64,000 bases of DNA from an uncultured Alistipes sp. (GTDB lineage Bacteria; Bacteroidota; Bacteroidia; Bacteroidales; Rikenellaceae). The number at the start of each line of letters is the position of its first letter. Position 1 is the stretch's first letter. Position numbers and translations under genes: made by a program. This document shows, piece after piece, positions 24,333 to 33,434 of the stretch. The notes under the pieces are model-generated. The model was not told the origin of the DNA. It did not search any database and saw only the letters and a program-made list of their open reading frames with translations. The stretch lies in assembly GCA_938014215.1 (NCBI GenBank), contig CALLRW010000016.1, forward strand, positions 62,001 through 126,000, read 5' to 3'.

Positions 24333-26624
24333 TTACTCTTTCCGGTTTTTGCGGCCGTTGCGGTGTTGCGAACGGTGCCCGCGCGAGGAGGAGCGTCCCG
24401 ACGGGTTTTTCGATTCTCCCTTCGATTCACCCTTCGGAGCCCCTTTCGATTCTCCCTTTGCGGGGAGTCCCGGCAGCAGCAGTTCGAAATCGAGCTGTCG
24501 TTTCTGCAGATCGGCCCGCTTGACACGGATGCGCACGGGGCTACCCATCGTCAGTTTGATGCCGGTCGAGCGTCCGACGATCTCGTACTGCTGTTCGTCG
24601 AAGAGGAAGAAGTCGCCCTGAATATCCCGCAGGAACGACATACCCTCGATGTGGGTCTCGTCCAGTTCGACATAGACGCCCCACTCGGTGAGACCCGAGA
24701 CGTGGCCGTCGAACTCCTGTCCGATGCGCTCCTTCATGAACTCGACCATCTTGTACTTGATCGAGGCGCGTTCGGCCTCGGCGGCGATGACCTCACGGTC
24801 CGACGAACGGGCGCAGAGCTCCTCGACGGGCTCCTTGGGCACCGACTTTCCGCCCTCGAGGTAGTGGGCCAGCAGGCGGTGGACCATCATGTCGGGATAG
24901 CGGCGGATCGGCGAGGTGAAGTGCGTGTAGTAGGGGAATGCCAGACCGTAGTGGCCGATGTTGTCGGTCGAGTAGTAGGCCTTGGCCATCGAGCGTACGG
25001 CCATCGTCGTGACGGCGTTCTCCTCGGTCGTTCCCTTGATCTGCTTGAAGAGTTTGTTCATCTCCTTGGCCACGGCGCGCCCCTTCGAGGCCTTGAAGAC
25101 GTGGCCGAAGCGGAGGATGAACTGCCGGAAGCGGTCGAGTTTCTCCTCGCTGGGCGAGTCGTGGACACGGAAGACCATCGTGCGGGGGATGGCGCGGCCC
25201 TTGTCGTTGCGGCGGTGGGCGCAGAACTCCGCCACGCGGCGGTTGGCCAGCAGCATGAACTCCTCGATCATCTGGTTCGACTCCTTCTGCTCCTTGAAGT
25301 AGACGCCGAGCGGTTTTCCGTTTTCGTCGAGTTTGAACTTCACCTCCTCGCGTTCGAACGAGATGGCTCCGTTCTTGAACCGCTGGGCGCGCAGGGCCTG
25401 AGCCAGGCGGTTGAGAGTGAGGATCTCCTCGGCGAAGTCGCCGCGACCGGTCTCGATCACCTCCTGAGCCTCGGCATAGGTGAAGCGGCGGTCGGAGTGG
25501 ATGACCGTGCGGCCAAACCACTCGTCGAGGATTTCGAGGTTCTCGTTCATCGTGAAGACGGCCGAGAAGCAGAGACTCGTCTCATTGGGGCGCAGCGAGC
25601 AGAGTTCGTTCGAGAGCCGTTCGGGGAGCATCGGCACGGTGCGGTCCACGAGATAGACCGACGTACCGCGCTCGACGGCCTCGTCGTCGAGGATCGTGTG
25701 GGGTTTGACGTAGTGGGTGACGTCGGCGATGTGGACGCCGATCTCCCAGACGCCGTCGCTGACCTTGCGCACCGAGAGGGCGTCGTCGAAGTCCTTGGCG
25801 TCGGCCGGGTCGACCGTGAAGGTGGTCACCTTGCGGAAGTCGCGCCGGCTGGCGATCTCGTGGGCCGTGACGCTGCCGTCGATGGCCTTGGCGGCCTCCT
25901 CGATCTCGGGTTCGAAGCGGTAGGGAAGTTCGTATTCGGCCAGGATGGCGTGCATTTCGGTGTCGTTGTTGCCGGCGATACCGAGCCGTTCGACCAGTTC
26001 GCCGACGGGGCTCTTGCTGCCGGGCTGCCAGTCGACGATGCGGACGACGACCTTTTCGCCGTCGCACACGTCGGGGTAGGTGCGCTTCGAGAGGTAGATG
26101 TCCATCGGCATGCGGCGCGAGTCGGCCTTGACGAAGATCTGGTGGGCGCCGACCTCGGCCACGCCGACATAGGGTTTGCGGCAGCGTTCGAGGATGCGTG
26201 TCACCTCGCCTTCGAACTTTCCGTCGCGGCCGCGGTGGATGACGGCCACCTCGACGCGGTCGCCGTCCAGGGCGTTTGCCGTGTTGCGGGGGTTGACGAA
26301 GATATCCTCCTCCTGACCCTCGACCTCGACGTAGATTGCCCCCGACTGCGTCATGCTGGCCACACCCTCATAGAGCGGTCGGTGCTGCTGCGAGAGGCGG
26401 TACTTTTCGCGCGAGCACTCCTCGACGATCCCCTCGTCGAACAGGCGGCTGAGGATCTCGAACGTCTCGCGGCGCCCCTCCTTCGAGGCACCGCCCGAGA
26501 CCGAGGCGAGGTATTTCAGCGTGAATTGCGTATTGGGGAAGTCGCGGAACATGTGGAGAATAATCTCCTCGCGCGGGGATCGTTTGGAGCCCTCTTTCGG
26601 GGCACGTTGTTGTTTTCTGTTCAT
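24333..26624 (-). CDS. rnr: Ribonuclease R (RNase II/RNB family exoribonuclease)
   Basis: 3'-5' exoribonuclease for structured RNA. 763 aa from the ATG at 26624 (MNRKQQRAPKEGSKRSPREE). Domains in order: an N-terminal winged helix (EEIILHMFRDFPNTQFTLKY), cold-shock domains, the RNB catalytic domain with the acidic cluster DPADAKDFDDALSV near residue 275, and a C-terminal S1 domain (FDGHVSGLTEWGVYVEL) followed by a basic Ser/Lys/Gly tail. It lies 11 nt downstream of the M20 amidohydrolase and ends the metH-metF operon. Confidence 0.95.
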   Translation of the reverse strand: MNRKQQRAPKEGSKRSPREEIILHMFRDFPNTQFTLKYLASVSGGASKEGRRETFEILSRLFDEGIVEECSREKYRLSQQHRPLYEGVASMTQSGAIYVEVEGQEEDIFVNPRNTANALDGDRVEVAVIHRGRDGKFEGEVTRILERCRKPYVGVAEVGAHQIFVKADSRRMPMDIYLSKRTYPDVCDGEKVVVRIVDWQPGSKSPVGELVERLGIAGNNDTEMHAILAEYELPYRFEPEIEEAAKAIDGSVTAHEIASRRDFRKVTTFTVDPADAKDFDDALSVRKVSDGVWEIGVHIADVTHYVKPHTILDDEAVERGTSVYLVDRTVPMLPERLSNELCSLRPNETSLCFSAVFTMNENLEILDEWFGRTVIHSDRRFTYAEAQEVIETGRGDFAEEILTLNRLAQALRAQRFKNGAISFEREEVKFKLDENGKPLGVYFKEQKESNQMIEEFMLLANRRVAEFCAHRRNDKGRAIPRTMVFRVHDSPSEEKLDRFRQFILRFGHVFKASKGRAVAKEMNKLFKQIKGTTEENAVTTMAVRSMAKAYYSTDNIGHYGLAFPYYTHFTSPIRRYPDMMVHRLLAHYLEGGKSVPKEPVEELCARSSDREVIAAEAERASIKYKMVEFMKERIGQEFDGHVSGLTEWGVYVELDETHIEGMSFLRDIQGDFFLFDEQQYEIVGRSTGIKLTMGSPVRIRVKRADLQKRQLDFELLLPGLPAKGESKGAPKGESKGESKNPSGRSSSRGHRSQHRNGRKNRKE

Positions 26625-26635
26625 ATACTGAGTCT

Positions 26636-27769
26636 TTATTTTTCGAGAATCCGCAGGGCGAGTTCCTGCATGAAGCCGATGCCGACCTCGATGGCGCCCT
26701 CGTCGGGCGAGAAGGTGGCCGTATGCGAACGTCCGGCCCGGGCGCCGACGCCGAGGCGGTAGAAGAGCGACGGATAGAGCTTGCAGTAGAATCCGAAGTC
26801 CTCGGCCGTGGTCCGCAGCGGGAGCATCTCGATGCGCAGCCCCTGCTGGCGGGCGAGGGTGACGGCCTGCTTGACGAGGAGTTCGTCGTTGACCACGCAG
26901 GGGTATCCGTGGCTGATCTCGATCCGGGTCGAGACGCCGTAGCGCGAGTCGATCTCGGCGGCGATGTTTTCGATGCGCTGGTGGATGATCTTCCGTTCGC
27001 GTTCGTCGAATGTGCGGAGCGTTCCCTCCATGTAGACCTCGTCGGGGACGATGTTCGTGGCGCCGAGGGCCTCGACGCGGCCGATCGAGAGGACACACTC
27101 CTCGCCGTTGAGGGCCACCATGCGTGTGAGCAGTTCGGCGCCGGCCGCCACGGGGTCCTTTAACAGTTTGCGCATGGCGCCGTGGCCGCCCGTGCCGTGG
27201 ACGCGGAAGCGGAGCTCGTCGCTCGAAGCCATGTACTTTCCGGCGCGGAAGCCGAGGGTTCCTACCTCGAGCTGCGGTTCGACGTGTTCACCGATGACGG
27301 CGCGGATGTCGTACCCTTCGAAGGGCTTTTCGGCCAGCACGAGCGATGCCCCGCCGGGGTTGCACTCCTCGCCGGGCTGGAACAGTCCGAAGAGGGTTCC
27401 GCGGAAGTCGGCCTCGGCGGCCAGCCGCTTCAGGACGCCGAAGAGCACGGCGGCATGCATGTCGTGTCCGCAGGCGTGCATCACGCCGTTGTTCTGCGAG
27501 CGCCAGTCGAGGTCGTTGTGCTCGGTGATGGGCAGGGCGTCGATATCGGCACGCAGGACCAGGGCGCGGCGGTCGTTCTCCGCCGTGCGTTTGCCGCGCA
27601 GCGTGGCCAGGACGCCGGTATGGGCGATGCGGCGGTGTTCGATGCCGAGGCGGTCGAGCTGCTGCTCGATGAACGCGGCGGTTTCGTGCTCCCGGAACGA
27701 GAGCTCGGGGTGGGCGTGCAGGTGGCGCCTGAATTCGACGGGAGTCATCTCCCTTTCACAGTCTTCCAT
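26636..27769 (-). CDS. M20 family metallo-amidohydrolase
   Basis: A 377-aa zinc hydrolase of the M20D type (hippuricase / N-acyl-amino-acid deacylase group). Metal and catalytic motifs are visible: the YxHPELSF-type start (HLHAHPELSFREHETAAFI), VLRADIDALPI, HACGHDMHAAVLFG near residue 105, and FQPGEECNPGG. The C-terminal lid domain is complete and includes a TTAEDFGFYCKLYPSLFYRLG segment. No signal peptide, so it is cytosolic. The substrate cannot be told from sequence. It sits between metF (84 nt) and rnr. Confidence 0.9.
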   Translation of the reverse strand: MEDCEREMTPVEFRRHLHAHPELSFREHETAAFIEQQLDRLGIEHRRIAHTGVLATLRGKRTAENDRRALVLRADIDALPITEHNDLDWRSQNNGVMHACGHDMHAAVLFGVLKRLAAEADFRGTLFGLFQPGEECNPGGASLVLAEKPFEGYDIRAVIGEHVEPQLEVGTLGFRAGKYMASSDELRFRVHGTGGHGAMRKLLKDPVAAGAELLTRMVALNGEECVLSIGRVEALGATNIVPDEVYMEGTLRTFDERERKIIHQRIENIAAEIDSRYGVSTRIEISHGYPCVVNDELLVKQAVTLARQQGLRIEMLPLRTTAEDFGFYCKLYPSLFYRLGVGARAGRSHTATFSPDEGAIEVGIGFMQELALRILEK

Positions 27770-27853
27770 AAATCTCTTTCAAAATCAGCTTTCGGATCCG
27801 CCTCTGCGGGTCTCGGCGAGTTTCGGGGGCCTCGTCCGGGCGGATGCCGTTTT

Positions 27854-28822
27854 TCAGAAGAGCGCCGCGACGATCTTCTGAATGTTGTTCGTGCGGCTCA
27901 TCGTGTAGTAGTGCAGCACCGGCACGCCGGCCTGCATCAGTTCGCGGCTCTGGGCGATGGCCCACTCGATGCCGATCTGCTTGGCGTCGTCGGGATGGCT
28001 CCGCACCTCGCGGGCGAGCTCCTCGGGGATCTCGACGTGGAAGGTCTCGGGCAGCACCTCCAGATGACGCGGGGTCGAGAGGGGTTTCAGCCCCGGGATG
28101 ATCGGCACGGTGATCCCCGCCTCGCGGCAGCGGCGCACGAAGTCGAAGTACTTGCGGTTGTCGAAGAACAACTGCGTGATGACATACTCGGCGCCGGCCT
28201 CGATCTTGGCCTTCAGGTGGGCGATGTCGGAGGTGATGTCGCGGGCCTCGAAGTGGACCTCGGGGTAGCCGGCCACGCCGATCGAGAATTTCGAGTGGTG
28301 GCACTCCTCGACCTCGCCGTCGATGAAGCGGCCGTGGTTCATGTCGTCGATCTGGCGCACCAGGTCGATGGCATGGGCATGGCCCTGGGGGTGGGGGATG
28401 AACCGGCGTTCGTTCTGCGACTTGTCGCCGCGCAGCGCCAGGACGTTGTGCAGCCCGAGGAAGTCCATGTCGATGAGCGTATCCTCGATGTCGTACTTCG
28501 ACAGTCCGCCGCAGATCAGGTGGGGGACCACCTCGACGCCGTATCGGTGCTGGATGGCGGCCGAGATGCCGACGGTGCCGGGTCTCCGGCGCACGACGTG
28601 CCATTCGACGCTGCCGTCCTCGCGCAGGGTCTCCTTGATCACCTCGCGGTGGAACGTGATGTTGATGTAGGCCGGCCGGTAGGGCATCAGCGGGTCGAGG
28701 GCGGCAAAGATCTTCTGGCTGCCGTCGCCCTTGAGCGGCGGGAGGAGTTCGACGGCGAAGCGGGTCTGCTTCGAGTCGATGGCCTGGTGGATGATATCGA
28801 CTACGTTCATGGTCGTTTGCAT
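27854..28822 (-). CDS. metF: Methylenetetrahydrofolate reductase
   Basis: Flavoenzyme that reduces 5,10-methylene-THF to 5-methyl-THF, the methyl donor for MetH. 322 aa from the ATG at 28822 (MQTTMNVVDIIHQAI), which overlaps the metH stop by one base as TGATG. Characteristic segments: RFAVELLPPLKGDG, YINITFHRE, PHLICGGLSKYDIEDTL and VITQLFFDNRKYFDFV. Length and sequence suit the bacterial single-domain enzyme. The coupling to metH fits the pathway. Confidence 0.95.
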   Translation of the reverse strand: MQTTMNVVDIIHQAIDSKQTRFAVELLPPLKGDGSQKIFAALDPLMPYRPAYINITFHREVIKETLREDGSVEWHVVRRRPGTVGISAAIQHRYGVEVVPHLICGGLSKYDIEDTLIDMDFLGLHNVLALRGDKSQNERRFIPHPQGHAHAIDLVRQIDDMNHGRFIDGEVEECHHSKFSIGVAGYPEVHFEARDITSDIAHLKAKIEAGAEYVITQLFFDNRKYFDFVRRCREAGITVPIIPGLKPLSTPRHLEVLPETFHVEIPEELAREVRSHPDDAKQIGIEWAIAQSRELMQAGVPVLHYYTMSRTNNIQKIVAALF

Positions 28823-31800
28823 CAGAGGTTGTTGGGGATGATCTTCTTGATCTGTTCGACCTCCATGCCGCGGCGGCGGGCGTAGTCGAGCAGCTGTTTG
28901 GTGTCGATCTTCCCCACGGAGAAGTACTCGGCGTCGGCGAAGAGGAGTCCGCACAGCGCCTCGCCGGGGTCGATCATCCAGTTTTCGGTCATCCGCATGC
29001 CGGTGGTTGCCTCGACGGCCAGCAGGTCGAAGACCTCGCGTTTGAGCGAGTGGTCGGGCGAGGCGGGGTAGCCGAAGGCCATGCGGCGGCCGCGGTATTC
29101 GCCGCGGATGATGCGCTGCGGGTCGATCCTCTCTTCGGTTTCGTAGCCCCACATCTGGCGCCGCACGAAGGTGTGCACCGCTTCGGCGAAGGCTTCGGTC
29201 AGCCGGTCGGCCAGCAACTTTGCGAGGATGGCCGAGTAGTCGTCGCCCTCCTTGCGGAAACGCTCCTCGAGCTCCCGCAGACCGATTCCGCCCGTCAGGG
29301 CGAAGCAGCCGATCCAGTCGCCCTTCGGGGCGATCCAGTCGGCCAGCGAGCAGTTCTCCTCGCCGCGGGTCTGGTTGCGCAGCATCGCAAGGCGGTGTTC
29401 GCGCCCCTTGGTGTCGGTGACGATGATGTCGTCGCGCTCCGAGCGGGCCGGGAAGATCCCCACGACCCCCTGCAGCGTCAGCAGGTGTTTGTCGCGGATG
29501 CGGGCCAGCAGCGCCCGGGCGTCGTCGAAGAGCTTGCGCGCCTCGGGACCCTTCTCGGGGTGGTCGAGGATCTCGGGGTAGTGCCCCTTGAGCCCCCAGG
29601 CCGGGAAGAAGAAGTTCCAGTCGATGAAGGGTTCGGCATCCGAAATATCGAAGTCCGGGAAGACCAGACGCCCCGTGTGGAGCGGCTTGACCGGTTCGTG
29701 GGCGGGTCGGTTGCGGCGGGCCTTGTGCACCTCGACGATCGGGATCAGGTCGCGGGCATTCATCCGCTGCCTGTACTCCTCGCGCAGGACGGCCTGCTGC
29801 CGCTTGACCTCTTCGGCATAGGCTGTTGCGTCGTCGCCGAGCAGCCGGGCCAGGATCTGCGTATTGCGGCTGGCGTTGGGCGAGTGGACCACGACGCCCG
29901 AATAGACCGGTGCGATCTTCACGGCCGTATGGAGGTCCGACGTCGTGGCGCCGCCGATGATGACCGGGATGTGCAGCCCGCGGCGTTCGAGCTCCTCGCA
30001 GACGTGGGCCATCTCGTCGAGCGACGGGGTGATCAGTCCGCTCAGACAGATCGCCTGCGCCCCCCAGGCCACGGCCTCGTCGACGATGCGCGAGGCCTCG
30101 ACCATGACGCCCAGGTCGCGGATTTCGTAGCCGTTGCAGGCCATCACCACCGAGACGATATTCTTGCCGATGTCGTGCACGTCGCCCTTGACCGTGGCGA
30201 TCAACACCTTTCCGGCCGAATGCGACGTTGCGGCGGCCCCCTGTTCGATGTAGGGGGTCAATACCGCCACGGCGCGTTTCATCACGCGGGCCGTCTTCAC
30301 GACCTGCGGCAGGAACATCTTCCCCTCGCCGAAGAGCGTTCCGACCTGCTCCATGGCGGGCATCAGCAGCTGGTCGATCACCGCCATCGGGCTGCCGAGC
30401 GTACGGTAACCTTCGAGGGCATCCTCCTCGATGAAGTCGGGGATTCCCTTGAGCATGGCGTGGCTGATTCGTTCGGCGAGCGGGGCGCTGCGCCAGGCAT
30501 CGGGCTCCTGCACCTCCGTACGGGCGCTCTGCTGCACCCGGTGGGCATACTCCGTGAGCCGTTCGGCGGCATCCGCCCGGCGGCAGAGGATGACATCCTC
30601 GACCCGTTCGAGCAGTTCGGGTTCAATCTCGCTGTAGACGCGCAGCATCTGCGGATTGACGATCCCCATATCCATCCCGGCGCGGATCGCATGGTAGAGG
30701 AACGCCGAGTGCATCGCCTCGCGCACGGCGTTGTTGCCGCGGAAGGCGAACGAGAGGTTCGACACGCCGCCCGAGACCTTGGCATGGGGCAGATGCTCCT
30801 TGATCCAGCGCGTGGCGTCGATAAAGGCCTTGGCATATCCGTCGTGTTCGGGGATTCCGGTCGCCACGGCCAGCACGTTGGGGTCGAAGACGATGTCCTC
30901 GGCCGGGAATCCGTTTTCGGTCAGCAGCCGGTAGGCCCGCTGCGCCACTTCGATCTTGCGCTCGAAGGTGTCGGCTTGCCCCCGCTCGTCGAAGAGCATT
31001 ACCACGGCGGCGGCCCCGAAACGGTGGATCTCCGCGGCACGGCGCAGGAACTCCGCCTCGCCCTCCTTCAGGGAGATGGAGTTGACCACCGACTTGCCCT
31101 GCTCGACCTCGAGTCCCGCCTGGAGAACCTCCCATTTCGACGAGTCGATCATCACCGGCACGCGGGCTATTTCGGGTTCCGAGGCCATCAGGTTGAGAAA
31201 CGTGCGCATGGCCTCGACGCCGTCGATCAGGCCGTCATCCATGCAGACGTCGACCACCTGGGCTCCGGCCTCGACCTGTGCGCGAGCCACCGAGAGGGCC
31301 TCCTCGTAGTTGCCTTCGCGGATCAGACGGGCGAACCGGGCCGAACCGGCGACATTCGTCCGCTCGCCGATGTTGATGAAGTTGGCCTCGGGGACCACCC
31401 GCAGGGGTTCGAGTCCGGCGAGGATCGTTTCGTGACGCTGCTCGGGGAGCGGACGCGGCGCATAGCGATCGACGATCTTCGCCAGTTCGAAGATGTGGGC
31501 CGGGGTGGTGCCGCAGCATCCGCCGACGATGTTGACCAGTCCGCGGCGCATGTATTCGCCGACATCCTCGGCAAACATCGCCGGTGTTTCGTCGTACCCG
31601 CCCATGACGTTGGGCAGACCGGCATTCGGATGGGCCGAGATGCGGGTTTCGGCCACGGCGGCCAGCCGCTCGAGGTAGGGCAGCAGCTGCCGGGCCCCGA
31701 AGCCGCAGTTCAGACCGATCGACAGCAGCCGGGCGTGCGCAACCGAGGCGGCGAACGCCTCGACGGTCTGTCCCGAGAGGGTGCGGCCGCTGGCGTCGGC

Positions 31801-32454
31801 CAGTGTTCCGGAGACCATCACCGGGATCCGCCGCCCGAGCTCCTCGCAGAGGCGGTCGATGGCGTAGAGGGCGGCCTTGGCGTTGAGCGTGTCGAAGACC
31901 GTCTCGACGAGCAGCAGGTCGACCCCTCCCTCGATCAGACCGCGGGCCTGGTCCGTATAGGCCTCGACCAGCTGGCGGAAGGTCACCTCGCGCGAGGCGG
32001 GGTTGGCCACGTCGGCCGACATCGAGGCGGTGCGGTTCGTGGGGCCCATCGAGCCGGCCACGAAGCGCGGTTTCTGCGGATTGCGGGCCGTGAAGGCGTC
32101 GGCCGCCGCGCGGGCCACCTCGGCCGCCGCCCGCGAGATCTCGCGCGCAAGCCCCTCGAGGCGGTAGTCGGCCAGCGAGACGGCGTTGGCGTTGAACGAG
32201 TCGGTCTCGATGATGTCGGCACCGGCCTGCAGGTATTTTTCATGGATTTCTCGCACCACCTCGGGACGGGTCAGGACGAGCAGGTCGTTGCACCCCTTGA
32301 GCTGCACCTCCCATGTGCGGAAGCGCTCGCCGCGGTACTCCTCCTCTCCGAGCCCGTAGCTCTGGACCATCGTGCCGAATCCGCCGTCGAGCAGCAGGAT
32401 GCGGCGCCCGAGACAGGCGAGCAGCGTATCGTTTTTCGTTTCTGCGGGAATCAT
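28822..32454 (-). CDS. metH: Cobalamin-dependent methionine synthase
   Basis: Transfers a methyl group from methyl-THF through cobalamin to homocysteine. A full-length 1210-aa four-module protein: homocysteine domain (LLLDGGFGTMVQSYG; zinc cysteines in LNCGFG and VGGCCGTTPAH), pterin domain (NFINIGERTNVAGS), B12 domain with DVHDIGKNIVSVVMACNGYE near residue 755, and the SAM-dependent reactivation domain (MAFGYPASPDHSLK, EYFSVGKIDTKQLLDYARR). The start overlaps the stop of the glutaminyl cyclase gene by 4 nt (ATGA), and metF overlaps its end. No B12 riboswitch is visible in the short upstream spacers. Confidence 0.97.
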   Translation of the reverse strand: MIPAETKNDTLLACLGRRILLLDGGFGTMVQSYGLGEEEYRGERFRTWEVQLKGCNDLLVLTRPEVVREIHEKYLQAGADIIETDSFNANAVSLADYRLEGLAREISRAAAEVARAAADAFTARNPQKPRFVAGSMGPTNRTASMSADVANPASREVTFRQLVEAYTDQARGLIEGGVDLLLVETVFDTLNAKAALYAIDRLCEELGRRIPVMVSGTLADASGRTLSGQTVEAFAASVAHARLLSIGLNCGFGARQLLPYLERLAAVAETRISAHPNAGLPNVMGGYDETPAMFAEDVGEYMRRGLVNIVGGCCGTTPAHIFELAKIVDRYAPRPLPEQRHETILAGLEPLRVVPEANFINIGERTNVAGSARFARLIREGNYEEALSVARAQVEAGAQVVDVCMDDGLIDGVEAMRTFLNLMASEPEIARVPVMIDSSKWEVLQAGLEVEQGKSVVNSISLKEGEAEFLRRAAEIHRFGAAAVVMLFDERGQADTFERKIEVAQRAYRLLTENGFPAEDIVFDPNVLAVATGIPEHDGYAKAFIDATRWIKEHLPHAKVSGGVSNLSFAFRGNNAVREAMHSAFLYHAIRAGMDMGIVNPQMLRVYSEIEPELLERVEDVILCRRADAAERLTEYAHRVQQSARTEVQEPDAWRSAPLAERISHAMLKGIPDFIEEDALEGYRTLGSPMAVIDQLLMPAMEQVGTLFGEGKMFLPQVVKTARVMKRAVAVLTPYIEQGAAATSHSAGKVLIATVKGDVHDIGKNIVSVVMACNGYEIRDLGVMVEASRIVDEAVAWGAQAICLSGLITPSLDEMAHVCEELERRGLHIPVIIGGATTSDLHTAVKIAPVYSGVVVHSPNASRNTQILARLLGDDATAYAEEVKRQQAVLREEYRQRMNARDLIPIVEVHKARRNRPAHEPVKPLHTGRLVFPDFDISDAEPFIDWNFFFPAWGLKGHYPEILDHPEKGPEARKLFDDARALLARIRDKHLLTLQGVVGIFPARSERDDIIVTDTKGREHRLAMLRNQTRGEENCSLADWIAPKGDWIGCFALTGGIGLRELEERFRKEGDDYSAILAKLLADRLTEAFAEAVHTFVRRQMWGYETEERIDPQRIIRGEYRGRRMAFGYPASPDHSLKREVFDLLAVEATTGMRMTENWMIDPGEALCGLLFADAEYFSVGKIDTKQLLDYARRRGMEVEQIKKIIPNNL

Positions 32455-33275
32455 TGTTCGATTATCTCTATTTCAAACAGTTTGCACCAGTTCTTGCCCG
32501 TGACGAAGAGGCGTTTTGCGTCGGGGTCCCAGGCGATGCCGTTCAGCACGTCGGTCTTGGGCGTGCGGTCCTCGTCGGGGAGCAGCCCCGTGAGGTCGAC
32601 CACCTCCTCGATGCGGCCCGTCGCCGGGTCGATGATGACGATCTGATCCGTCGTGTAGACGTTGGCCCAGATGCGGCCGTCGATCCACTCCAGTTCGTTG
32701 AGGAACGAGACGGGTTCGCCGCGGAAGGTCACCGTGACGTGCCCCTCGCGGCGGAACGTCGCCGGATCCACCGTGTAGAGGTTCGCCGAGCCGTCGCTCA
32801 TGTAGAGTTTCCGCCCGTCGGTGGTGATTCCCCACCCCTCGCCCGGGTAGCGGTGGTCGCGGATCTTCTCCAGCCGGCCGCCCTCGGTGATGCGGTAGAC
32901 GTGGACGGTGTTCGACTGCCAGGTGAGCTGGAAGAGCACGTCGCCCAGAATGGCGATCCCTTCGCCGAACTCCGAGCGGGGCAGGCGGGCCAGGACGCGG
33001 CTCTCGCCCGTTTCGAGCGAGAGGGTCTGCACGACCGATTCGCCGTTCTGTCCGGTACCCTCCCACAGCCGGCCGTCGTGCCAGAGCAGTCCCTGGGTAT
33101 AGGCCTGCGTCGAGTGGGGGTAGACCGCCTTGATGCGGTAGGAGTATTGCCGGGGTTCGGGTGCGGGTTTCTCCACCGTGTTGGTTTTCGGCGCTTTGCG
33201 CGAACGGGCCGGGGAGCTTCCGCAGCCGCTGAGCAGCGTGGCTGCCAGAAGTAGGATCGTTGCCAGTTTCATCAT
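32451..33275 (-). CDS. Glutaminyl-peptide cyclotransferase, lipoprotein
   Basis: Converts N-terminal glutamine to pyroglutamate. About 274 aa from the ATG at 33275 (MMKLATILLLAATLLSGC); an in-frame TTG 3 codons upstream is less likely. The lipobox LSGC predicts export and membrane anchoring. The plant/bacterial-type QC beta-propeller is recognised from AYTQGLLWHDGRLWEGTGQ, the FGEGIAILGDVLFQLTWQ region, FLNELEWIDGRIWANVY and VLNGIAWDPDAKRLFVTGK. It heads the metH-metF-M20-rnr operon with a 4-nt overlap into metH. Its tie to methionine synthesis is unexplained. Confidence 0.9.
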   Translation of the reverse strand: MMKLATILLLAATLLSGCGSSPARSRKAPKTNTVEKPAPEPRQYSYRIKAVYPHSTQAYTQGLLWHDGRLWEGTGQNGESVVQTLSLETGESRVLARLPRSEFGEGIAILGDVLFQLTWQSNTVHVYRITEGGRLEKIRDHRYPGEGWGITTDGRKLYMSDGSANLYTVDPATFRREGHVTVTFRGEPVSFLNELEWIDGRIWANVYTTDQIVIIDPATGRIEEVVDLTGLLPDEDRTPKTDVLNGIAWDPDAKRLFVTGKNWCKLFEIEIIEQ

Positions 33276-33293
33276 TCGGAACAATATAGCCTA

Positions 33294-33305
33294 CAAAGTT
33301 ACGAA
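33294..33305 (-). promoter_or_regulatory. -7 promoter element of the cyclase-metH operon
   Basis: Reads TTCGTAACTTTG on the minus strand, an exact TAnnTTTG box with the TTCG extension seen at other promoters in the window. It lies 18 nt before the ATG at 33275. No -33 TTG was found. Confidence 0.65.
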
Positions 33306-33351
33306 AAGCAAACCATATATCATAATTTCCTTTATATTATGGGGGTTTCTG

Positions 33352-33382
33352 TTGGGCGGATTGGAATAATTTCGTATCTTTG
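33352..33382 (+). promoter_or_regulatory. Promoter of tig
   Basis: TTG at 33352-33354, a 20-nt spacer, then TATCTTTG at 33375-33382 inside TTCGTATCTTTG. This is a complete Bacteroidota promoter giving a leader of about 45 nt. Confidence 0.8.
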
Positions 33383-33434
33383 CCTCCCGATTCCGAACGG
33401 AAAAACGTAAGAAATCAGATATAATAGATTCATT

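Noticed and set aside
32451..33434. B12 or SAM riboswitch for metH
   Set aside because: The only upstream non-coding stretch (33276-33434) is short, shared with tig, and shows no B12-box or SAM aptamer-like sequence.
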